The notes under the pieces are model-generated. The model was given only the letters and a program-made list of their open reading frames with translations, had not been told where the DNA came from and searched no databases. Both the position numbers and the translations under genes were made by a program. Below are positions 28,149 to 36,988 of a stretch of 64,000 bases of DNA, in pieces (position 1 is the first letter of the stretch; each line of letters begins with the position of its first letter). The stretch is from Oharaeibacter diazotrophicus (GTDB lineage: Bacteria; Pseudomonadota; Alphaproteobacteria; Rhizobiales; Pleomorphomonadaceae). Where the stretch lies: the NCBI RefSeq assembly GCF_004362745.1, contig NZ_SNXY01000010.1:64501-128500 (forward strand), read 5' to 3'.

Positions 28149-28180
28149 GGGGGCCGCCGACACGGCGGTCGGCGGCCCCC
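28149..28180 (-). terminator. Terminator hairpin after the OmpA-like gene
   Basis: Perfect 12-bp arms (GGGGGCCGCCGA / TCGGCGGCCCCC) with an 8-nt loop lie 20 bp after the stop of the OmpA-like gene in the minus direction. Read on that strand the stem is followed by GGTCGTTTCG, only a short T-run. Confidence 0.65.
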
Positions 28181-28200
28181 GGGGGCGTTCCGGGAGGCGG

Positions 28201-30225
28201 TCAGTTCGCCTCGCTGGTCTCGAGCAGCGGCGTGATCCGGCGCATGGTGACGCGGCGGTTCTCGCGGGCGGGACCATCGGTCGCAACCTTGAGCTGGCTC
28301 TCGCCGTAGCCCTTGGTGGTCAGGTTCTCCGGCGGCACCTTGTAGTACTCGGTCAGGAGATAGGCGACCTCCTCGGCGCGGCGGTCGGACAGCGAGAGAT
28401 TGTCGATGTCCGAGCCGACGGCGTCGGTGTGGCCCTCGATCAGGAACACCTCGTTGGGGTTCTTCGCGAGGAGGTCGTTGATCGCCTTGGCGACCGCGTC
28501 GAGCGCGCCGATCTCGCTCTCCGCCACCTTCCACGAACCGGTGTCGAAGGTGATGGTGTCGAGGTCGACGCGGCGGACGCGCTCCAGCACGCTCGGGCTG
28601 TTGACGACCTGCTCGAGGCTGTAGCGGCGGTCGACCTGCACCACCGGCGGGGCCGCGAAGGTGTCGTAGATCACCTGCGGCGGCACCCGGTCGGCCTCGA
28701 CGACGTATTCGTCGCGCGGGATGTCGATCGGCGGCGGCGGCAGGTTCACGATCACGTCGACGTCGTAGCGGTCGCGCAGGTCCGGCCGGTTGACGAACAG
28801 CACGTATTCGCGGCCGTCGGGCATGCGGCGGACGCGGCGGATGACGTGGCCGTCGATGTCGGTGATCGTGACGATCCGGACGCCGCCGGGGCGTTCGACG
28901 ATCGTGACGTAGTCGTCGCCGCGGCGCTCGCGGCGCACCTGTCCGAAGTCCTCGAGCCGGTCGAGTTCGTCGTTGCGGATGATGACGCGGCGATCGTCGC
29001 GCAGAATCGTCCGGCCGCCGGGCTCGGTGATGACGTCGAGCCCGTCGACGCGGCGGGTCCGGCGCTCCTCGCGGATCCGGCCGATGTCCTCGTTCCGCAG
29101 GTCCTCGCCGCTCCACCGGCCGTCGCGGCCGGGGCCGACGTCCTCGCCGGGGCGACGGTCGGGGCCGGGGCGGGCGTCGCCGGGGCCGGGATCGACGTTC
29201 GGACGGCGGTCGTTGCCGCCGCGCAGCTCGTCGCGCAGCCGGTCGCGGTTCGGGCCGCCGTCGAGGGCGGAGCCGTCGGGCGCACCACCGGGCACCGAGC
29301 CGTCGTCGGCGGGCCGCTCGATCGCCGGCTTGCCGCCGGGGCGGGGCGCGGGACGGTCGTCGCCGGGGCGCGGGGCCGGGCCGTCGTTGCGCCCGCCGCC
29401 GGGGGCGGCACCCTGATCGCCGGCGCCCGGACGGTCCTTCGGACGCTGCTCGCCGCCGCCCTGGCCGTCGTTCTGGTCGCCGACCGGACGCGGGCCGTTG
29501 CCGTCGATGCGGCCCGGCACGTCGCTGCGGTCGGCGCCGGGCTCGGCACCCTGGTTCTTGCGCGGGCGCTGCGGCGCGGCGCCGTCGTCGCCGGTCGCGC
29601 GCGGGCCGTTGCCGTCGACGCGGCCGGGCACGTCGGTGCGGTCGGCGCCGGGTTCCGCGCCCTGCTTCTTGCGCGGGCGCTGCTGCTCGGCGCCGGTATC
29701 CCCGTTGCCGTCGTTGCGCTGGCCCTTGGGCGGGCGCGGCGCGGCGTCTTCGTTCGCAGCGGGCTTGCGCGGACGCCGCTGGTCGGCACCCGGCTGGTCG
29801 CCCTGGTTCTTGCGCGGACGCTGCTGCTCCGCACCGCCGTTGCCGTCGTTGCGCTGGCCCTTGGGCGGGCGCGGCTGTTCCGCCCCCTGGTCGGCGGCGG
29901 GCTTGCGCGGACGCTGCGGTTCGGCCTGCCCCTCGCCGCCCTGGTTCTTGCGCGGACGCTGCTGCTCCGCCGGGCCGGCGTCGTCGTTCTTGCGCGGCTT
30001 GCCGGCGGGACGCTCGCCGCCGTCGTTGCGGCCCTGGCCGGCGCCGTCGCCCTGCTGCTCGCGCTTCTTGCGCTGCAGCAGCAACTCCTCGGGCGTCGGG
30101 CCGTCGGCCTGGGCGACGACGATCGCGGCGGGCTCGGCCGCACGCGCGGGCATCGCGCCCGGCGTCGTCAGGACGAGGGCGGGGATCACGGCTCCGGCGA
30201 GCCAACCGGCCTTGTGGCTTCTCAT
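28201..30225 (-). CDS. Repeat-rich secreted protein with C-terminal OmpA-like domain
   Basis: A 674-residue protein. A signal peptide (about 1-29, ending ARA) is followed by a long charged low-complexity region (about 45-330) made of repeated QRPRKNQG, RPPKGQRNDGNG and GADRSDVPGRIDGNGPR units. A middle region (about 390-540) has RILRDDRRVIIRNDE-like strands. The OmpA-like peptidoglycan-binding domain (about 560-665) has ITFDTGSW, FLIEGHTDAVGSD, LSDRRAEEVAYLL and ENRRVTMRRI. It is probably outer-membrane or cell-wall associated. The basic, Pro/Gln-rich repeats may span the periplasm. GAAGGTCG precedes the ATG at 30225. Confidence 0.85.
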   Translation of the reverse strand: MRSHKAGWLAGAVIPALVLTTPGAMPARAAEPAAIVVAQADGPTPEELLLQRKKREQQGDGAGQGRNDGGERPAGKPRKNDDAGPAEQQRPRKNQGGEGQAEPQRPRKPAADQGAEQPRPPKGQRNDGNGGAEQQRPRKNQGDQPGADQRRPRKPAANEDAAPRPPKGQRNDGNGDTGAEQQRPRKKQGAEPGADRTDVPGRVDGNGPRATGDDGAAPQRPRKNQGAEPGADRSDVPGRIDGNGPRPVGDQNDGQGGGEQRPKDRPGAGDQGAAPGGGRNDGPAPRPGDDRPAPRPGGKPAIERPADDGSVPGGAPDGSALDGGPNRDRLRDELRGGNDRRPNVDPGPGDARPGPDRRPGEDVGPGRDGRWSGEDLRNEDIGRIREERRTRRVDGLDVITEPGGRTILRDDRRVIIRNDELDRLEDFGQVRRERRGDDYVTIVERPGGVRIVTITDIDGHVIRRVRRMPDGREYVLFVNRPDLRDRYDVDVIVNLPPPPIDIPRDEYVVEADRVPPQVIYDTFAAPPVVQVDRRYSLEQVVNSPSVLERVRRVDLDTITFDTGSWKVAESEIGALDAVAKAINDLLAKNPNEVFLIEGHTDAVGSDIDNLSLSDRRAEEVAYLLTEYYKVPPENLTTKGYGESQLKVATDGPARENRRVTMRRITPLLETSEAN

Positions 30226-30559
30226 GGGTCTTCGACCTTCCCGTTGAACGCGGTGACGGCAAATCACCCGCGCAGGCGATTGGTTCCGTTCGGGGCGACT
30301 ATTCTCGGGAAACACGGCCGCAAGTCGGCCGTCTCAGGTCGAGCCGCGGCCATCGCGCGGCGAAATCGAGGCGGCAGGGCAATCGTTCGTGATCGATACG
30401 ATCGTCACGACTTGCATGGTCGATGGGTTCTACGAAGATGAACGCGAGATGAACGCTCCGGTTATCGGGCGCTACATGGCGTGAACGCTGAAGGCTGGCA
30501 TCTCGGCTGGCGATGTCGCGACGGACGGCCTCCCTTTCGGAAGAACGTCCGACGTCCGC
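30226..30559. promoter_or_regulatory. Upstream region of the OmpA-like gene
   Basis: 334 bp without a supported gene. The part nearest 30225 must hold the promoter of the OmpA-like gene. The remainder (about 30440-30559) follows the stop of the HbpS/GlcG-like gene. No clear terminator or RNA was seen. Confidence 0.3.
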
Positions 30560-31039
30560 TCATAGTCCCGGGCGGGCGAGGAAGGCGGCGATCACCTCGA
30601 CGACCAGCGCGTGGTCGTCCTCCTGCGGCAGGCCGGAGACGGTGGCGGTGCCGACGAGGCCGGTGCCGGCGACCCGGATCGGGAAGGCGCCGCCGTGGGC
30701 GGCGAAGGCGAGGGGATCGACCAGGAAGCGCTCGTGGAACGACTCGCCGGCCGCGGCGGCCGCGCGGCCCATGTAGTAGGACGAGTGGCCGAAGCGCATA
30801 ACAACGGCGTTCTTGCGGGCGATCCAGTGGTCGTAGTCGGCGACGGTGCCGGGCAGGGCGGCGTGGAACAGCTGCTGGCCGGCGCGGGCGACGTCGACCG
30901 TGACGGCGAGGCCGCGGGCGCGCGCGGTGTCGACCAGCGCGAGGCCGAGGGCGATCGCGGTGTCGTTGTCGAAGGCCGGGAAAACGAGGCGGCGCTCCTG
31001 GTCGAGGAGTTCGGCGAGGAGGGCGGCGTCCACGGTCAT
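30560..31039 (-). CDS. HbpS/GlcG-like (UPF0303) haem-binding-type protein
   Basis: A 159-residue single-domain protein of the GlcG/HbpS superfamily, UPF0303 branch (AIALGLALVDTARARGLAVTVDV, HWIARKNAVVMRFGHSSYYMG, HGGAFPIRV, GTATVSGLPQEDDHALVVEVI). Relatives bind or degrade haem, or stabilise cofactors; the exact role is not known. GAGGA about 7 nt before the ATG at 31039 sets the start. It lies downstream of the saccharopine-dehydrogenase-like gene, separated by 85 bp containing a perfect 31-nt palindrome. Confidence 0.8.
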   Translation of the reverse strand: MTVDAALLAELLDQERRLVFPAFDNDTAIALGLALVDTARARGLAVTVDVARAGQQLFHAALPGTVADYDHWIARKNAVVMRFGHSSYYMGRAAAAAGESFHERFLVDPLAFAAHGGAFPIRVAGTGLVGTATVSGLPQEDDHALVVEVIAAFLARPGL

Positions 31040-31060
31040 GTCGGGGTCCTCGACGGCATC

Positions 31061-31091
31061 GCGGCCGGGTCCATGGCATGGACCCGGCCGC
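31061..31091 (-). terminator. Perfect palindromic hairpin between two minus-strand genes
   Basis: Arms GCGGCCGGGTCCATG (31061-31075) and CATGGACCCGGCCGC (31077-31091) are exact reverse complements around a single base. It lies after the dehydrogenase stop (31125). There is no T-run; a terminator or processing/stability stem is possible. Confidence 0.5.
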
Positions 31092-31124
31092 GGCGTGTCG
31101 TCAAGCAATTCGCGCCGGTGTCGC

Positions 31125-32231
31125 TCAGGCGGCGCGGTGCGACTCGCCGTGCTCCTGGGCGTAGACCTTGCCGAAGCGGTTGGCGAGGAAGGCCGCGAGC
31201 GGCACCTGCTCCTGGCGCACGAGACCGTGCTGCGGCAGGTCGCCGTTCGCCAGCATGTCGAGCACGGCGGTGATGCCGCCGGCGGTGGTGACCTGGATCG
31301 CCGAGTGCATCACGCCGTTGATCGGGCGCGAATAGACCTTCTGGGCGTAGGTCTCCTGGACGAGCCGACCACCGCGGGTGCCGGAGACGGTGACGAACAC
31401 GATCACCACGTCCTGCAGCGTGGTCGGGACCGCCTGCTCGAGGATGTCCTTCAGCACGTCGCGGCGGTCGCGCAGGCGCAGGTCGTTGAGCAGCGCCTTC
31501 ATGATCGCGGCGTGGCCGGGATAGCGGATGGTCTTGTAGTTGAGGGTGCGCACGCCGCCCTTCAGCGTCTCGCACAGGGTGCCGAGGCCGCCGGAGGTGT
31601 TGAACGCCTCGTAGGTGACGCCGTCGAGCGAGAATTCCTCGCGCTCCTCGAGCGGCGGCACTTCGCGCAGCTCGCCGTTGACGATCGCCTCGCAGGGCTC
31701 GCAATACTCGTTGATGACGCCGTCGGTCGACCAGGTGAGGTTGTAGTTCAGCGCGTTCGACGGGAACTGCGGCAGCGCGCCGACGCGCATGCGCACGGTG
31801 TCGACCGCATCGAAGCGGCGGATCAGGTCCGAGGCGACGATCGAGATGAAGCCGGGGGCGAGGCCGCACTGCGGAATGAAGGCGGTGCGGGCGCCCTCGG
31901 CGAGCTGCTTGACCCGGCGGGTGGTGGCGACGTCCTCGGTGAGGTCGAGGTAGTTCGCGCCGGCGGCCTTGGCGGCCTCGGCGACCCGGATGGTGAGGTG
32001 GTAGGGCGCCGCCGAGAGCACGGCGAACTTGCCCTGCAGGAGGCGGGTGAAGCCGAGCACGTCCTCGACGTCGACGGCGGCGCGTTCGACGTCGCCCGGC
32101 ACGTCGAGCCGGTCGAGCTGCTCGCGCGAGCGGTCGGCGACGGTCACCCTGTAGTCGCCGGCGGCGACCAGCATTCCGGCGATGGTGGACCCGATCTTGC
32201 CCGCACCGACGATCACCACGTCCTTCATCAT
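31125..32231 (-). CDS. Saccharopine dehydrogenase family protein
   Basis: A 368-residue NAD(P)-dependent enzyme. An N-terminal Rossmann fold (KDVVIVGAGKIGSTIAGMLVAAG) is followed by a saccharopine-reductase-like C-terminal domain (YLDLTEDVATTRRV, AFIPQCGLAPGFISIVASDL, TLCETLKGGVRTLNYKTIRYPGH). It is a single-domain form, not the fused LKR/SDH protein. A role in lysine breakdown is plausible, especially with the divergent Lrp-type regulator, but relatives include other amino-acid dehydrogenases. AGGAGGG precedes the paired ATG codons. Confidence 0.85.
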   Translation of the reverse strand: MMKDVVIVGAGKIGSTIAGMLVAAGDYRVTVADRSREQLDRLDVPGDVERAAVDVEDVLGFTRLLQGKFAVLSAAPYHLTIRVAEAAKAAGANYLDLTEDVATTRRVKQLAEGARTAFIPQCGLAPGFISIVASDLIRRFDAVDTVRMRVGALPQFPSNALNYNLTWSTDGVINEYCEPCEAIVNGELREVPPLEEREEFSLDGVTYEAFNTSGGLGTLCETLKGGVRTLNYKTIRYPGHAAIMKALLNDLRLRDRRDVLKDILEQAVPTTLQDVVIVFVTVSGTRGGRLVQETYAQKVYSRPINGVMHSAIQVTTAGGITAVLDMLANGDLPQHGLVRQEQVPLAAFLANRFGKVYAQEHGESHRAA

Positions 32232-32357
32232 CGCGCACACCCTCCTGAAGCTCGCGAACGAGATCCGATGATCGCGGCGGGCGCCGTCGAATCGCAATTC
32301 CAGATCCGACGATCCGCATGCTAACTTTGAACGGATCGCCAAGAGGAATTGGACGAT
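32232..32357. promoter_or_regulatory. Divergent promoter between dehydrogenase and Lrp regulator
   Basis: A 126-bp intergenic region with locally lower GC, including AATCGCAATTCCAGATCCG and TAACTTTGAACGG. The arrangement is the usual one for an Lrp protein controlling its divergent catabolic gene. Confidence 0.45.
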
Positions 32358-32789
32358 ATGCAGATCGACGACGTCGACCGAGCCCTGCTGGCGCTGCTGC
32401 GCGAGGACGCCCGTGCGCCGACCGCCGAGCTCGCGCGCCGGCTCGGGCTGTCACGCACGACGGTGACGAGTCGGTTGCAGCGGCTCGAGGCCGCGAAGGT
32501 GGTGGTGGGCTACACGGTGCGGCTCGCCGGCGCGGTCGAGAGCGCGCTGGTGCGCGCCCACGTCACCGTCGCCTGTCACCCGAAGGCGTCGGCGGGTGTC
32601 GAGGCGGCGCTCAGGCGGATCCCGGAGGTGCGCCAGCTGCACTCGGTGTCCGGCCCGTTCGACATGATCGCGGTGGTCGCCGCGCCGTCGATCGCCGAGC
32701 TCGACACCCTGATCGACCGCATCGGTGCGCTCGACGGCGTCGAGCGCACGACGTCGTCGATCCTGCTGTCGACCCGGATCGACCGTTGA
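32358..32789 (+). CDS. Lrp/AsnC-family transcriptional regulator
   Basis: A 143-residue regulator: helix-turn-helix at about 1-60 (IDDVDRALLALLREDARAPTAELARRLGLSRTTVTSRLQRLE) and an amino-acid-binding RAM domain at 65-140 (VACHPKASAGVEAALRRIPEVRQLHSVSG, DTLIDRIGALDGVERTTSSILL). GAGGA 9 nt before the ATG at 32358 supports this start over a TTG at 32349. It is divergent from the saccharopine-dehydrogenase-like gene and likely regulates it in response to an amino acid. Confidence 0.92.
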   Translation: MQIDDVDRALLALLREDARAPTAELARRLGLSRTTVTSRLQRLEAAKVVVGYTVRLAGAVESALVRAHVTVACHPKASAGVEAALRRIPEVRQLHSVSGPFDMIAVVAAPSIAELDTLIDRIGALDGVERTTSSILLSTRIDR

Positions 32790-32843
32790 TCCCCGCCCCG
32801 CCCCGCCGACGACCCGACGATCGGGGGCGTCGCGGGTTCGGGA

Positions 32844-34283
32844 CTACGCGCGGGCGAGGCCGAGCCGGCGCCGGGCAATCGGGGCCCACAGCGGGGCGTA
32901 GAGCAGGGCCATCGCGCCGACGTAGTAGACGCCGCCGAGCACGACGGCGACCGCTAGACCGGTCGCGTTCTGCGGATAGGGCGTGAGGTTGAGTGCCGAG
33001 GCCATGAACAGGGTCGCGGCCGTCACCTTGGCGAGGTCGAGCACCGGCACCTGGAAGCCGAGACGGGTCACCGCCAGCCAGCCGGAATAGAGCGTGGTCA
33101 GCCCCGAGGCCACCGCCGCGCCGGCGACCGCGCCGACGAGGCCGCCGGTCGCCAACCCGATCGCGGCGAGCACCACCACCAGGACGTTCTCCGTGACGTG
33201 GACCGAGGCGCAGGCGAGGAAGCGGCGCTCCAGCACGAAATTCTGGTCGGTGGTGTGCAGGTGGACGTAGCGCAGCGCGCCCGCCAGCGCCGACAGGCCG
33301 AGGATCGCCTTGGTGGTCTCGCGGTATTCGGCGGCGACGGCGAGGTCGGTGAGGAGGCCGCCGACCAGGACGACGCCGGCGACCGTCGGGAACAGCACCG
33401 CGGCGAGGATGGCGGCGTTGGTCTTGAGCTGGGCGAGGGCGGCGTCGCGGCGGCCCTCGTTGAGGAGGCGCGAGGCGAGCGGGAAGGCGGCGGCCATCAC
33501 CAGCATCGAGGCGACCGAGGCGCAGCGCCGGCCGATGCCCCAGCCGACCGCGAGCAGGCCGAAGGCTTCGGGCCCGGCCATGTATTCGACGACGTAGCGC
33601 ATGTTGTTCTCGCCGCCCCAGGCGAGCACGGCGAGGCCGAGCATCGGCCCGCCGTAGGCGAGGGCGGCCTTCATGATCTCGCGGTCGACCGGCGCCGGGC
33701 GCAGCGAGAAGCCGATCATCGGCAGGGCGACCAGCGTGCCGATCGCCTGGGCGAGCGCGTAGGCGCCGAGGAGGGCGAGGCTGCTCGGCCCGACCATCTC
33801 GAGCGCGGCGACGCCGACGACGAGGCCGCCGACGGGACCGGCGACCTGCAGGATGGTGTAGGCGAGGATGGCGCCCTGGGCGCGGGCGCGCTCGGAATAA
33901 TAGGTGTTGAGGCTGCGCGTGACGTAGTAGGCCGCGACCAGCGCGCCGCCGAGGAGCGTGCGCTCGGCGGCGTCGACCACCTCGACGGTCAGCCACGCCG
34001 CGGCGATCTGCGGCAGCGTCAGCAGCAGCATCAGCGTCGTCTCGGTGCCGAGGAAGCGGCGCCGGAGGCCGTCGTCGCCGGCGCCGGGCATGTAGCGCAG
34101 CGCGTAGGTCGAGAACCACGACAGGCTGAAGAGGTAGGCGAGCTCCTGCGTCGCCGAGACCAGGATGAAGGCGCCCATGTCGGCCGGCGCCAGCCACCAC
34201 GTCCACATCAGCGCCGAGACGAACTGCGCCGCCGGGGCCAGGAACTGGGCGGGCAGGTATTGCAGGGTCTGGCGCAGCAGCAT
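32844..34283 (-). CDS. Polysaccharide flippase-like membrane protein (Wzx type)
   Basis: A 479-residue integral membrane protein with 12-14 predicted helices, of the MATE/MOP flippase class (LRQTLQYLPAQFLAPAAQFVSALMWTWWLAPADMGAF, YYVTRSLNTYYSERARAQGAILAY, NEGRRDAALAQLKTNAAILAAVLFPTVAGVV). Such proteins flip lipid-linked oligosaccharides across the inner membrane. It is divergent from the Wzz-like gene and opens the exopolysaccharide locus. AAAGG about 9 nt before the ATG supports the start. Confidence 0.85.
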   Translation of the reverse strand: MLLRQTLQYLPAQFLAPAAQFVSALMWTWWLAPADMGAFILVSATQELAYLFSLSWFSTYALRYMPGAGDDGLRRRFLGTETTLMLLLTLPQIAAAWLTVEVVDAAERTLLGGALVAAYYVTRSLNTYYSERARAQGAILAYTILQVAGPVGGLVVGVAALEMVGPSSLALLGAYALAQAIGTLVALPMIGFSLRPAPVDREIMKAALAYGGPMLGLAVLAWGGENNMRYVVEYMAGPEAFGLLAVGWGIGRRCASVASMLVMAAAFPLASRLLNEGRRDAALAQLKTNAAILAAVLFPTVAGVVLVGGLLTDLAVAAEYRETTKAILGLSALAGALRYVHLHTTDQNFVLERRFLACASVHVTENVLVVVLAAIGLATGGLVGAVAGAAVASGLTTLYSGWLAVTRLGFQVPVLDLAKVTAATLFMASALNLTPYPQNATGLAVAVVLGGVYYVGAMALLYAPLWAPIARRRLGLARA

Positions 34284-34516
34284 CGATCGGACCTTTGGAC
34301 CTGCGCCGCCGAGACGACGCGAACCGGCGCGTCGGGGCCCCTCGCGAGGCCCCTCGGGCGCTTGTCGTTGCCGGACCATGCGCCCGGACGGGTTAAGGGC
34401 GGGGAAAACCCGGCGCGGAAATCCGCCGCATGCGACCGATCGCATTCACGTCTCGTTAAATCCCGCGACCTATGGTTAACGCGCGGCGAACGCACCGCCG
34501 TTTCGGGTGGGATGCG
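34284..34516. promoter_or_regulatory. Divergent promoter region of the polysaccharide locus
   Basis: 233 bp between divergent starts. CGTTAA (34454-34459) and TTAACG (34476-34481) form an inverted pair with a 16-nt spacer, close upstream of the Wzz-like gene. GGGTGGG is its probable ribosome site. Confidence 0.35.
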
Positions 34517-36985
34517 ATGGCGGTGTTCGGATTGTTCGACGGTTCGGGAGCGGCGCGGCCGACCGGGGCCCCGAAGGGGGCGGCACCGGTGACGCTCGAC
34601 GACATCGACCTCGCCGCGCTCGTCCGCATCCTGCTGGCGCGCTGGAAGCTCATCCTGATCTGCACGGTGATCGGCACATCGATCGGGCTCGGCTACGCCT
34701 TGACGGCGCCGAAGACCTGGCGGTCGACCTCGCGCGTGCTCGTCGACCCGCGCGACAAGCAGGTCGTCGGCCAGGGCATCACCCTGCCGACCCAGGGCAC
34801 CGATCCGGCCTGGGTGGCGACGCAGGCGAGCCTCGTCACCTCCGAGGCGACGCTCGGTCGCGTCTTCGACACCCTCGACCTCGGCAAGAACCCCGCCTTC
34901 GCCGGCGACCGCGAGACCGCGCTCCGCAAGCTCGGCGAACTGATCCTGGTCGAGCGCGCCGACGAGAGCTACGTGCTCGACGTCAGCGTCACCTCCAACG
35001 ACCCGACCTTGTCGACGCGGATCGCCGGCGCCCTCGGCGAGGCCTTCGTCGCCTCGCTGGTCGACGCCAAGGCCGACGCGATCCGTCAGGCGACGCAACT
35101 GCTCGGCCGCCAGATCGACGACCTCCGCGACAAGGCGCGCGAGGCCGAGATCGCTCTGCAGAAATACCGCACCGACAACAACCTCGTCTCCGCCAGCGGC
35201 CGCTCGGTCGACGAGGAGCGGCTGCGCCAGCTCAACGAGGCCTACGTCACCGCCGGCGTCCGCGCCCAGGAGGCCAAGGCCCGCCGCGACCGGCTCGCCG
35301 GCGCGGTCCGCCGCGGCGGCGCCGAGGTCGATTCGGCGCTGCAGTCGGTCGACAGCGGGGTGCTCAGCCGGCTCAAGATCGAGTACGCCCTCGCGGAGCG
35401 CTCGATCGCCGAGATGGCGCGCGAGCTCGGGCCGAGCCATCCGCGCCTGCAGGCCGCCGAGGCCAACGCGGCCCGCACGCGCAGCCTGATCGTCGACGAA
35501 CTGCGCTCGCTCGCCGCCACCGCGTCGAGCGACTACGATCAGGCCGCCGCCGCCGAGGCCGCCGCCAAGGCCTCGCTCGAGGGCGCCACCGACCTCGTCA
35601 ACCGCAACGGCGTCGCCGGCATCCGCCTGCGCGAGCTCGAGAACGAGGCCAAGGTCCGCCAAGACATGTACGCGAGCTTCGTCTCGCGCATGGAGCAGAC
35701 CGCGCTCCAGACCGGCACCCAGATCTCCGACGCCCGCGTGATCGTGCCGGCGCAGATGCCGATCCGGCCCTATACGCCGAAGCGCACGCTCGCGGTGATG
35801 CTCGGCTTCGTCGCCGGCTTCGGAATCGGCCTGACCGGCGCACTCTACCGCGGCCGCGTCGACCTCGTCGCCCGTCCGGCCCGCACGGTGCCGGCCGCGG
35901 CGGACGAAGCGGAGCCCGTCGCCGAGACGCGGCCGGCCCGGCAGGCCGCACCGCAGGCGCCGGCCCGCCCGGCGCCGGAGGCGCCATCGGCGACCACGGA
36001 GGCGGCGCCGAAGCGCCGCCGCAAGCCGCTCGCCGAGATCTTCGATTCCCTCCGCGAGGACGCCGTCGAGCCGGTGCCGCCCGCAGTCGCGCCGGCCGTG
36101 TCCACCGCACCGGCCGTCGCCGTGGAGTCGCCGCCCGCCGCGGCGCCGGCCCGGCCGGGCCTGTTCGCCGGCCTGTTCCGCCGCCGTCACCCCGCGGCGG
36201 CCGCGGTCGAGCCGACGCCGGCTCCCGCCCGCGTCGCACCCGCGCCGCTGCCCGAGCCGCGCGAGGACGCCGAGGTGCTGGCCGAATTCGTCGTCGACAC
36301 CCGGCCCGCGCTGCCCGGCCGCTCCGGCCGGCCGCTGGTGCGCGCCCGCCGCGACGTCTACGCCTCGGCCCTCGCCGACGCGGGCGGCGCCGAAGCGGCG
36401 CGCGATCTCGCCGCCCGCCTCGCCGAAGGCCGCGACCACGGCGTCGTCACCGTAGTGTTCGGATCCGACTGCGGCGACGCCGCCTCGGCGGTCGCCTTCG
36501 CGATCGCCGCCGGGGCGGTCGCCGCCGGCCGCCGCGCGCTCCTGGTCGACGCCGCCGGCGGTGCCGTCGCCACTGCCCTGACCGGCGCCGCCGCGCCCGA
36601 CCTGATCGACGTGCTCGACGGCCGCGCCGGCTGGGACGACGTCGCGCTGCGCGTCTCCGACGGCTTCGACGTGGTGCCCGCCGGCCCGCTCGCCGACCTC
36701 GTCGCCGACCGCGCCGCCATCGGCGAACTGGTCGAGGCCGTCGCCGAGAGCTACGACCACGTCGTGGTCGACCTCGGCTCCGAGCCGGACCTCGACCTCG
36801 TGCAGGCCCTCGCGGACGCCGCCGACGGCGCCGTGCTGGCGATCGCCGCCGCGGCCGAGGCCGACCCGGACGCGGTCGCCCTCGTCGACGACCTCGCGGT
36901 GCTGACCCCCGGCTTCGCCGGCCTCGTCCTGGTCGACGACCGTGCCGCGGCCGCCGCCGCCGGCCGTGCGTCGGAAGCGGCCTGA
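34517..36985 (+). CDS. Wzz/GumC-type polysaccharide co-polymerase with degenerate BY-kinase domain
   Basis: An 822-residue protein. The Wzz domain starts near residue 25, with the first membrane helix at about 45-65 (WKLILICTVIGTSIGLGYAL), a long periplasmic coiled coil (about 170-370), and a second helix at about 415-435 (TLAVMLGFVAGFGIGLTGALY). A Pro/Ala-rich linker (about 445-590) leads to a Rossmann-like C-terminal domain (about 640-820) matching tyrosine autokinases in fold, but the P-loop reads GSDCGDAASAV without the usual GKS, and there is no Tyr cluster. It probably controls chain length or assembly without kinase activity. Confidence 0.85.
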   Translation: MAVFGLFDGSGAARPTGAPKGAAPVTLDDIDLAALVRILLARWKLILICTVIGTSIGLGYALTAPKTWRSTSRVLVDPRDKQVVGQGITLPTQGTDPAWVATQASLVTSEATLGRVFDTLDLGKNPAFAGDRETALRKLGELILVERADESYVLDVSVTSNDPTLSTRIAGALGEAFVASLVDAKADAIRQATQLLGRQIDDLRDKAREAEIALQKYRTDNNLVSASGRSVDEERLRQLNEAYVTAGVRAQEAKARRDRLAGAVRRGGAEVDSALQSVDSGVLSRLKIEYALAERSIAEMARELGPSHPRLQAAEANAARTRSLIVDELRSLAATASSDYDQAAAAEAAAKASLEGATDLVNRNGVAGIRLRELENEAKVRQDMYASFVSRMEQTALQTGTQISDARVIVPAQMPIRPYTPKRTLAVMLGFVAGFGIGLTGALYRGRVDLVARPARTVPAAADEAEPVAETRPARQAAPQAPARPAPEAPSATTEAAPKRRRKPLAEIFDSLREDAVEPVPPAVAPAVSTAPAVAVESPPAAAPARPGLFAGLFRRRHPAAAAVEPTPAPARVAPAPLPEPREDAEVLAEFVVDTRPALPGRSGRPLVRARRDVYASALADAGGAEAARDLAARLAEGRDHGVVTVVFGSDCGDAASAVAFAIAAGAVAAGRRALLVDAAGGAVATALTGAAAPDLIDVLDGRAGWDDVALRVSDGFDVVPAGPLADLVADRAAIGELVEAVAESYDHVVVDLGSEPDLDLVQALADAADGAVLAIAAAAEADPDAVALVDDLAVLTPGFAGLVLVDDRAAAAAAGRASEAA

Positions 36986-36988
36986 GCC

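Noticed and set aside
30462-31079. Arg/Pro-rich reverse-strand frame over the HbpS-like gene
   Set aside because: It has no recognisable domain and its composition is that of an alternative frame; the HbpS-like frame has a good ribosome site and clear family segments.
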